From contig JARRJY010000055.1 of assembly GCA_037388705.1 (NCBI GenBank), forward strand, positions 1 to 30,518: a stretch of 30,518 bases of DNA, in the 5' to 3' direction. Below the pieces are notes generated by a model that was given only the letters and a program-made list of their open reading frames with translations, was not told the DNA's origin and searched no databases. The stretch comes from JARRJY01 sp037388705 (lineage in GTDB: Bacteria; Pseudomonadota; Gammaproteobacteria; UBA6429; Thiohalophilaceae). How positions within the stretch are numbered: position 1 is the first letter of the stretch; every line of letters starts with the position of its first letter. The position numbers and the translations under genes are program-made. Of this stretch, positions 24,347-30,518 are shown one piece after another.

Positions 24347-26757
24347 TTAATGCCAGGTTTACATCACGAGTTCTTTTTGTCACAGTACTACCAGTAGTAT
24401 CAACAGCTATTATCCTTGCTATTATTCTGATAACAGGAAGGATAAATGAGTTTAATAAACGTATTGATGAGCGAGGTGAAAATATAGCCAACTATCTTGC
24501 CCCAATAAGCGAGTACGGTATTTTTGCTAATAATTTTTCTTACCTTGACTCAACCCTTGATAATACATTAAGACAACCTGATCTTATTTTAATTTATATC
24601 ACCGACCCGGATAATAACATCATCCTCAAACGAACCCATGATGCTTGGAGTCAACTTAACATAGATAATATCGACCCGGAACTATTTCGTGTCTTTCACT
24701 CTGACATTTTTACAACATCAATTGATATTGATGATCTCGATCAGATTTCAGTGCCGAATTTTAAATCTGCCTCTAAAATTGGTACCGTTTATGTAGTCAT
24801 GTCATTGGCAAAATCGAAAATAGCCAAGTCCCGTATCATCAAGGATGGCATTTTCATAACCCTGATATCTACCATAGCAACTATACTTATTGCCCTTTTG
24901 TTTTCCCGGAGCGTTATTCGACCTATTACAAACATACATAAAAGTGTTGATACCATCAGAAAAGGTGATCTTAATCACCGAATATCGATAAATTTTACCG
25001 GTGAACTGGCTGAACTTGCACGTGACATCAATAACATGGCGTCCTCACTGGAAATAGCACAGATAAAAGACAAGCAACGAGCAGAAGACGCCCTGTTTTT
25101 AGAAAAAACCAAAGCTCAAATCACGTTAGAAGCAATTGGTGAAGGTGTAATCACCACAGATATTCACGGAAATATTACCTATATGAACCCGACCGCCGAA
25201 AAACTGACCGGGTTCACACTACAACATGCAATGAATAGACCTTTGTCGGATATTTTTAAAATAAAGGAAGAGGATTGCGAAGAATTGTTTGTCTATCCAA
25301 TCATGGAATGTATACAGAAAAGTAAAAAAATACATCACGACTCTGGTTATATACTATACCGCGGTGATGGTACTGAATTCACTATACGTGAAACAGCAAC
25401 ACCACTGCTTGACAAGGACGATAATGTTGTTGGCGCTGTACTCGTATTCCATGATTTCACCAGCATCAAGAAAATGTCGGATGTGCTAGCCTACCAGGCT
25501 ACACATGACGATTTAACAGGACTATTGAATCGCAGAGCTTTTGAAAGTCGTATGCATGATATCCTCAAGGCAATGCAGCCTGATGATTCTCATGTACTTT
25601 GTTATATTGATCTTGATCAATTCAAAGTAATTAACGACACATGTGGTCATCTTGCAGGTGACAGCCTGCTAAAGATAATCAGCAACAAGATTAATGAAAA
25701 TATAAGAAAAAATGACCTATTTGCCCGCCTTGGTGGTGATGAATTTGGCATTATCTTTCTTGACTGCAACCTTGATAGAGCCAGAACACTTGCCGAAAAC
25801 ATAAGAACAATGATTTCAAATATAAAATTCACCTGGGATACACATACTTTCAAAGTTGCATCCAGTATTGGTATTGTGCCTGTTATTTATAATGAGAGTA
25901 TGACCGATTTAATGATGACTGTAGACACTGCCTGTTACGTAGCAAAAGACAAGGGGCGAAACCGTATACATGTTTATCAAAAAAATGATGAAGATGTTCT
26001 ACAGCGCAAAGGTGAACTACAGTGGTTCCAGAAAATTCATAATGCCATCGATAATGACAATTTTGTATTGTATTCACAAAAAATGGCTTCATTTACATCC
26101 ACTGGGGAGTTGAATTTCCATGAAATACTGATTCGGCTCAACGATAATGGTGAGCTGATATTACCCGGCGTATTTATCCCTGCAGCAGAACGTTACTCAC
26201 TTATGCCTAAAATTGACAGGTGGGTTATCAGAACCTTATTTCGTTTAATAAAGGAACAAAAGATATCTGATAGTATTTATTTCTCAATCAACTTATCAGG
26301 TCAAACATTGACCGATGATACGTTTGTTAGTTTTCTTAATCATGAGCTTGATAATACACGATTCCCTGCTGATCACATTATTTTTGAAATTACAGAAACT
26401 GCCACCATCTCAAATTTCCAGGATGCAAATAATTTTATCAGGGAATTAAAACTACGTGGCTGTAAATTCTCCCTTGATGATTTTGGTAGTGGTATGAGTT
26501 CTTTCCAGTACCTGAGTGAACTTGATATTGATTACCTGAAAATAGATGGAAACTTTGTCAAGGACATTAGTGAAAATCCATTTAACCAAAGCATAGTGAA
26601 TTCCATCAGCCAGATTGGCCACAGTATCAATCTTGAAATCGTTGCCGAATACGTGGAAAATGAAAAAATCTTATCTAATCTTGATAAAGACTTAATCGAC
26701 TATGTACAGGGATATGGCATCGAGCGACCACGTCCATTAAAAGAGTTATTCAGCTAG
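24343..26757 (+). CDS. Membrane HAMP-PAS-GGDEF-EAL c-di-GMP enzyme
   Basis: Inner-membrane bifunctional cyclic-di-GMP protein, 804 aa. Spans at about 8-32 and 168-188 enclose a periplasmic sensor of about 135 residues; then HAMP (190-240), PAS (258-375), GGDEF (385-545) and EAL (560-800). The GGDEF motif is intact at 464-468 with the inhibitory site RKND at 455-458. The EAL signature reads EIL (594-596), but the catalytic Glu is kept, as are NLSG, EITE, DDFGSG (712-717), K733 and the QGYG end, so both activities are possible. It is translationally coupled to the binding protein and ends with a 12-base overlap with the convergent cysG. Confidence 0.93.
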   Translation: MINARFTSRVLFVTVLPVVSTAIILAIILITGRINEFNKRIDERGENIANYLAPISEYGIFANNFSYLDSTLDNTLRQPDLILIYITDPDNNIILKRTHDAWSQLNIDNIDPELFRVFHSDIFTTSIDIDDLDQISVPNFKSASKIGTVYVVMSLAKSKIAKSRIIKDGIFITLISTIATILIALLFSRSVIRPITNIHKSVDTIRKGDLNHRISINFTGELAELARDINNMASSLEIAQIKDKQRAEDALFLEKTKAQITLEAIGEGVITTDIHGNITYMNPTAEKLTGFTLQHAMNRPLSDIFKIKEEDCEELFVYPIMECIQKSKKIHHDSGYILYRGDGTEFTIRETATPLLDKDDNVVGAVLVFHDFTSIKKMSDVLAYQATHDDLTGLLNRRAFESRMHDILKAMQPDDSHVLCYIDLDQFKVINDTCGHLAGDSLLKIISNKINENIRKNDLFARLGGDEFGIIFLDCNLDRARTLAENIRTMISNIKFTWDTHTFKVASSIGIVPVIYNESMTDLMMTVDTACYVAKDKGRNRIHVYQKNDEDVLQRKGELQWFQKIHNAIDNDNFVLYSQKMASFTSTGELNFHEILIRLNDNGELILPGVFIPAAERYSLMPKIDRWVIRTLFRLIKEQKISDSIYFSINLSGQTLTDDTFVSFLNHELDNTRFPADHIIFEITETATISNFQDANNFIRELKLRGCKFSLDDFGSGMSSFQYLSELDIDYLKIDGNFVKDISENPFNQSIVNSISQIGHSINLEIVAEYVENEKILSNLDKDLIDYVQGYGIERPRPLKELFS

Positions 26758-27846
26758 GCCTTCTGGCTCATACCAGCTTAATTTTTCATGTAGTTTAACC
26801 ACTTCACCAACAATAATTAACGTTGGTGGCTGGATATCATTATTTTTCACGATATCCGGTAAACTGGATAAATCACCAATATGTACCTTTTGATCTGGGC
26901 GCGTACCTTTCTCCACCAGCGCGGCAGGTGTATCAGCACTTAGGCCGTGTTCAATCAGACTGTTACAGATAGCACTTACACCATGCAGCCCCATATAAAA
27001 TACCACGGTCTGGCCAGGATGTGCTAGCGCGTCCCAGTTGAGATCGGTTGTACCATCTTTCAAATGACCAGTTACAAAGGTACAGGATTGCACATAATCA
27101 CGATGCGTTAATGGGATACCGGCATAAGAAGCACATCCTGCCGCTGCGGTAATACCAGGAACAACCTGGAAACGAACACCCTCCTGCATCAGGGTTTCAA
27201 TTTCCTCACCACCGCGACCAAAAATGAAAGGATCACCACCTTTCAGGCGCAGGACTTTTTTACCTTCTTTGGCGAGACGAGCAAGCAAGGCATTGATGTC
27301 TTCCTGCTGGATAGCATGCTTGTTACGTTCTTTACCCGCATAAATAAATTCAGCATCACGCCGGACCAGGTCCATAATCCCCTGCGAAACCAGCCGGTCA
27401 TATACCACCACGTCTGCCTGTTGCATCAAGCGTAAGGCTTTGAACGTTAACAGGTCAGGATCGCCAGGCCCTGCCCCCACCAGGAAAACTTCCCCTTCCT
27501 GCTCTGGTGCTCTGGCATTCTTAACAGCTTCTTCCAGCAACATTGTCGCCTCGTGCTCGTTGCCCGACAACATGGCATCGGCGACCGGGCCTTCCAGTAC
27601 CGCTTCCCAGAACTTTCGGATTTCATCGGTGTTGGAAAACTTGCTCTTTACTTTCTCGCGGGAGGTTTCCACCATACTGGCCAGTCGGCCGTAGGCAGAT
27701 GGGATCATGGTTTCCAGCTTGGCGCGCAGTAAACGGGCCAAAACCGGTGAAGAACCACCTGTGGAGATGGCGATCTGGACCGGTGAACGGTCGATCATAG
27801 ACGGTGTAATAAAGCTACATAGGTCCGGTGCATCAATTATGTTCAT
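26746..27846 (-). CDS. cysG: Siroheme synthase CysG, main C-terminal part (frameshifted)
   Basis: Carries the end of the precorrin-2 dehydrogenase/ferrochelatase domain and the whole uroporphyrinogen-III methyltransferase domain, 366 aa. The N-terminal part has NIIDAPD, whose Asp matches the catalytic Asp of CysG, plus IDRSPVQIAISTGGSSP. The methyltransferase has VGAGPGDPDLLT, RLKGGDPFIFGRGGEE and VPGITAA. Upstream of the first Met the frame still codes GIP, the normal family sequence, so this ORF is the continuation of a broken gene and not an independent start. It makes siroheme, which DsrAB and assimilatory sulfite or nitrite reductases need. Its 3' end overlaps the EAL gene by 12 bases. 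Confidence 0.9.
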   Translation of the reverse strand: MNIIDAPDLCSFITPSMIDRSPVQIAISTGGSSPVLARLLRAKLETMIPSAYGRLASMVETSREKVKSKFSNTDEIRKFWEAVLEGPVADAMLSGNEHEATMLLEEAVKNARAPEQEGEVFLVGAGPGDPDLLTFKALRLMQQADVVVYDRLVSQGIMDLVRRDAEFIYAGKERNKHAIQQEDINALLARLAKEGKKVLRLKGGDPFIFGRGGEEIETLMQEGVRFQVVPGITAAAGCASYAGIPLTHRDYVQSCTFVTGHLKDGTTDLNWDALAHPGQTVVFYMGLHGVSAICNSLIEHGLSADTPAALVEKGTRPDQKVHIGDLSSLPDIVKNNDIQPPTLIIVGEVVKLHEKLSWYEPEGLAE

Positions 27847-28087
27847 TGGGATACCCCATAATAATCTTTTGGTTGGTAATCTGTTCAGCGCTAAATGTCT
27901 CCGGGAGATGCTCTATTTCGCCCTTTTCCAGCGATTCCTGCAGTTCGTGGCATAGTTCAGGTGATATGACGGTGATTTTCGCCCCGGCGCGATTCAACAG
28001 GAATACCTTGCGTGCCGCGACCTGTCCACCACCCACCACCAGGGAGGGCTGGTCCTGGATATTCATGAAAATGGGGAAAAATTTCAC
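27833..28087 (-). CDS. cysG: Siroheme synthase CysG, N-terminal fragment
   Basis: First 84 codons of the same siroheme synthase. The NAD-binding Rossmann start reads PSLVVGGGQVAARKVFLL. The ATG at 28087 has a strong ribosome site GAGGAG six bases upstream. The homologous sequence runs to NQKIIM and then turns to a stop at 27833 after a frame change. Compared with E. coli CysG about 18-19 residues (the AATDD segment and following helix) are missing and the frame is shifted. With the next ORF this is one gene broken by a small deletion, either a real mutation or an assembly or amplification error. Confidence 0.85.
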   Translation of the reverse strand: MKFFPIFMNIQDQPSLVVGGGQVAARKVFLLNRAGAKITVISPELCHELQESLEKGEIEHLPETFSAEQITNQKIIMGYPNEHN

Positions 28088-28208
28088 TACACACTCCTCA
28101 AAATCTGGTGCTCAATGGCCCTGAAAATTATCGGGAAACCGTTGATTATCAACCAGTTGCTGAAAAGCCGCAATTGTAGCACTAGTATATTAAGATCACC
28201 TAATAATG
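28088..28208 (-). promoter_or_regulatory. Intergenic region ahead of cysG
   Basis: A 121-base spacer on the minus strand between the outer-membrane protein stop and the cysG start. It has a perfect repeat GTTGAT-T-ATCAAC (28141-28153), which could be an operator for cysG, and the cysG ribosome site. No strong terminator is visible after the outer-membrane gene and no clear promoter hexamers could be fixed. Confidence 0.35.
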
Positions 28209-30518
28209 TCAGAACTTGCCGATGATATTAACGAATACACCCTGGCTGTCATAATCCAAATCGGTCAAATCATCTGAAAAATCGGTGAAGTTGTAGCCGA
28301 CCCCAAGCTTGAGATGATTACCAAAGTGGCGATAACCACTGATCAGGAAACCACTTCTTGAATCTTCAGCGGCATCTACTGTCAGCATACGACCTTCTAG
28401 CATCGCATCCCACTTGTTCGTCAGGTGCCAGTCCAGGCGGGCAATATACAAAGTGGCATCATTTTCAAAGAACTCGGGGTTAACCCTGTCCTGGCTAAGC
28501 TCTCCAAAACGATGTGCATACTTGCCACCAATACTCAATCTTGTAGAGATATCGTAAGTAAAATCAACAGACAGGATATGGCTTCTCTGGATATATTCAG
28601 CTGCCGTATTTTGTATGGTTACCTGGTCGACACTCGGTAAGTTATAGAAATAGGTATATTTAAACAGGGCGTTAAGATCATCATAATCGACAGGTCGGTA
28701 AGCATAGCCGAGAACAGCCTCGGTAAAGTCGCCATTATAATATTCACCTAGTGAACTTTCGCTTTCAGAAAGATTAAGTTTACCAATCAAGCGCCAGTTT
28801 GGATTAACCTGGTACTTGATGCTGTTGCGGGTCAGCATGGTGGTACGTTCTGCCAGACTGGTATCCGGTAGTTCAGTTTCATCCGTTCGGTATTCAAAAG
28901 CACCGGCGTAGGTAAAGGCGTCAGCCTTGTAACCTACCTTGATGCCATATGCACTGCGACTGGTTTCTGCGCCAGTGTTATTATCAACTAATGTACCAAC
29001 ATCAACATGACCACCAAAATTCAGTCTATCCGTTGCCGCCAGGTCAAAGCCCGCGGAATGCAGCAGCCCGGTAGGAACATCACCGTGAGTATATTTTTCT
29101 TCGACATAGATACTGGCACTGTCTGAATATTTTGTCTTAAAGCCTGAGGCCATATTGCCGCGACGAGCTCGCACTCCATTATCGGTGCGTTCATTCTCCA
29201 GCGTGTAATTCAGGTACAGGTTGGTACTATCCGTCATTTGGTACTCGGTACCCAGTTTTGCACCTTCACCCAGGTCACCACTGGATAATTCACCGTTAAG
29301 CTTGAAACGATCAGTGGTACGATACTCGGCACCTACACCGACTCGACCATTCTCGTCACGGTTACCCGTAACATCAATGGTATCCTGCAGATAACCATAG
29401 GTTGACCACTTTTCACTTGAATCATAGGTCAGGCGAACTTGCATGTCAGTCCGTTCGCCCTGGCTCTGGGTTAAAGGTACAACAGGGGAACTATCAGTAC
29501 GTTCATCCTTGCGGAGGCCACCACTGACTTTAAGCTGCTTGTTAATCTGGTAATCAAGATTTACTTCCTGTGCCGAGGTATCCAGGCCATTATCCTGCTT
29601 CTTGCTATCAAGCTTGATACGTAACTGGTAATCATCAGTAATCGGCATTGCCAGGTTAGCGCCATTTTGACTTGTATCCGTCAGGGTGATTTGACCTGGC
29701 GCTGAATAACCCGCATCCAGTGACTGGCTATAAAAGGTCAGTTTCCCTTCTGCATTTTCAATGACATCACCAAGACGAATACTGGCATCAATACGTTGAC
29801 CATCTGCTTTAACGTCAGGGCCAGACAATGGAGTGGCTTCGTTAAAGTTGAACCCACCATCATTTGAAAGAGTAGCAGATGATACCGGTCCTTCACTGGA
29901 TGACTGTTCCAGTTTGAACCAGGTACCCGCATTCATTCGCCATGTAAGATCAACGCCATTAAGTTTTGACTCTGCGCCGCTGGTTTCCTGGTTTTCGGTT
30001 GTCACACCCAGTTTAACATTATCAGTTAACCAGTAATGAATCCGTCCACCGGTGGCTATGTCGTCAAGCTCATCAAAACCTGGCGTATATTCATACCGGG
30101 CAACCAGGTAAGCCTGGTTGCCACCAGTATCCACCAGCATATCACTGCTACTGGTTCCTGACAGTGGTTCACTAAGTATGATGCGACCCTGGATATAATC
30201 AATATCGTAATCAAGACCGAATGAAAGATTTTTAACACCGGTAACCAGTCCCGACTGCGCATCCCTGATTTCAATACGAATACGATCGGAGCCTGGCAAT
30301 ATGTCCTGGTGACGTAAATAGTATAGTGATCCGCTGGTACCACGGAACTCGTCTCGTCCTGCCACGGTACCCGGCTCGGCGGCAAAGGCATTTACTTTAA
30401 ACTCGCGTTCGCCAAACGACGTGGCTGATTGTGATTCATAATTTAAATTTATACCATATAAACTGCGATCCACCTGGGTAAGTGTATTATCGAGGTAATC
30501 AATATCGAAGTTACCCCA
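28209..30518 (-). CDS. Large outer-membrane beta-barrel protein, C-terminal part
   Basis: The reading frame stays open to the window edge, so this is the C-terminal 769 residues of a larger protein; the GTG at 30473 is internal, not a start. Near the left of the visible part lies a domain with SGSLYYLRHQDILPGSD, VKNLSFGLDYDIDYIQG and RIILSEPL, a pattern I associate with large surface proteins of gammaproteobacteria. The rest is a long series of amphipathic strands rich in Asp, Tyr, Gly and Thr, with a terminal Phe (NIIGKF), typical of a beta-barrel inserted by the BAM machinery. There are no cysteines in the visible part. Function is unknown; adhesion, export or surface-layer roles are all possible. 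Confidence 0.75.
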   Translation of the reverse strand, partial: WGNFDIDYLDNTLTQVDRSLYGINLNYESQSATSFGEREFKVNAFAAEPGTVAGRDEFRGTSGSLYYLRHQDILPGSDRIRIEIRDAQSGLVTGVKNLSFGLDYDIDYIQGRIILSEPLSGTSSSDMLVDTGGNQAYLVARYEYTPGFDELDDIATGGRIHYWLTDNVKLGVTTENQETSGAESKLNGVDLTWRMNAGTWFKLEQSSSEGPVSSATLSNDGGFNFNEATPLSGPDVKADGQRIDASIRLGDVIENAEGKLTFYSQSLDAGYSAPGQITLTDTSQNGANLAMPITDDYQLRIKLDSKKQDNGLDTSAQEVNLDYQINKQLKVSGGLRKDERTDSSPVVPLTQSQGERTDMQVRLTYDSSEKWSTYGYLQDTIDVTGNRDENGRVGVGAEYRTTDRFKLNGELSSGDLGEGAKLGTEYQMTDSTNLYLNYTLENERTDNGVRARRGNMASGFKTKYSDSASIYVEEKYTHGDVPTGLLHSAGFDLAATDRLNFGGHVDVGTLVDNNTGAETSRSAYGIKVGYKADAFTYAGAFEYRTDETELPDTSLAERTTMLTRNSIKYQVNPNWRLIGKLNLSESESSLGEYYNGDFTEAVLGYAYRPVDYDDLNALFKYTYFYNLPSVDQVTIQNTAAEYIQRSHILSVDFTYDISTRLSIGGKYAHRFGELSQDRVNPEFFENDATLYIARLDWHLTNKWDAMLEGRMLTVDAAEDSRSGFLISGYRHFGNHLKLGVGYNFTDFSDDLTDLDYDSQGVFVNIIGKF

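Noticed and set aside
1..30518. CRISPR arrays, tRNA or rRNA genes, insertion sequences
   Set aside because: I found no regularly spaced direct repeats, no cloverleaf with tRNA-conserved bases, no rRNA-like sequence and no transposase.

Overview
The window is most likely from a sulfur-oxidising gammaproteobacterium of moderate to low G+C. It carries a complete oxidative-type dissimilatory sulfite reductase (dsr) cluster in the order dsrA-B-E-F-H-C-M-K-L-J-O-P-N-R, the arrangement known from Allochromatium vinosum. DsrEFH and DsrL are present with their diagnostic cysteines and cofactor motifs, which points to the oxidative rather than the sulfate-reducing pathway. The species cannot be named from this sequence. 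Two runs of N (13069-13111 and 20393-20422) show that it is a draft scaffold.

Layout. Bases 1-368 are a gene-free leader with several inverted repeats upstream of dsrA. Bases 369-11224 hold dsrA to dsrP, all on the + strand, tightly spaced and with strong codon bias in the main genes. A hairpin lies on each side of dsrC, and a strong intrinsic terminator follows dsrP. dsrN (siroheme amidase) and dsrR (cysteine-free A-type protein) follow at 11307-13066. After the first assembly gap come a NarX-like histidine kinase (5' end missing), a NarL-like response regulator and a rhodanese, 13112-15864 on the + strand. A minus-strand operon (18819 down to 15867) encodes an Atm1-type ABC exporter, a stand-alone S24/LexA-like domain and a PP2C phosphatase. 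A 405-base divergent intergenic region leads to a + strand module: two tandem paralogous TonB-dependent receptors, a periplasmic binding protein and a membrane HAMP-PAS-GGDEF-EAL protein (19225-26757). The right end, on the minus strand, has a siroheme synthase (cysG) broken by a short out-of-frame deletion and the C-terminal part of a large outer-membrane beta-barrel protein that runs off the window.

How it fits together. DsrEFH passes sulfane sulfur to DsrC. DsrAB, which needs the siroheme made by CysG and amidated by DsrN, oxidises it to sulfite with DsrL as electron acceptor partner. The membrane complex DsrMKJOP handles DsrC thiol/trisulfide redox and the quinone pool. The kinase/regulator/rhodanese trio behind dsrR could be a control unit for sulfur or redox state, but that is inference. 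The TonB receptor to c-di-GMP module looks like an outer-membrane-to-cytoplasm sensing chain of unknown ligand and is the least explained system here. Two internal deletions (exporter and cysG) need checking against reads before any biological meaning is drawn.
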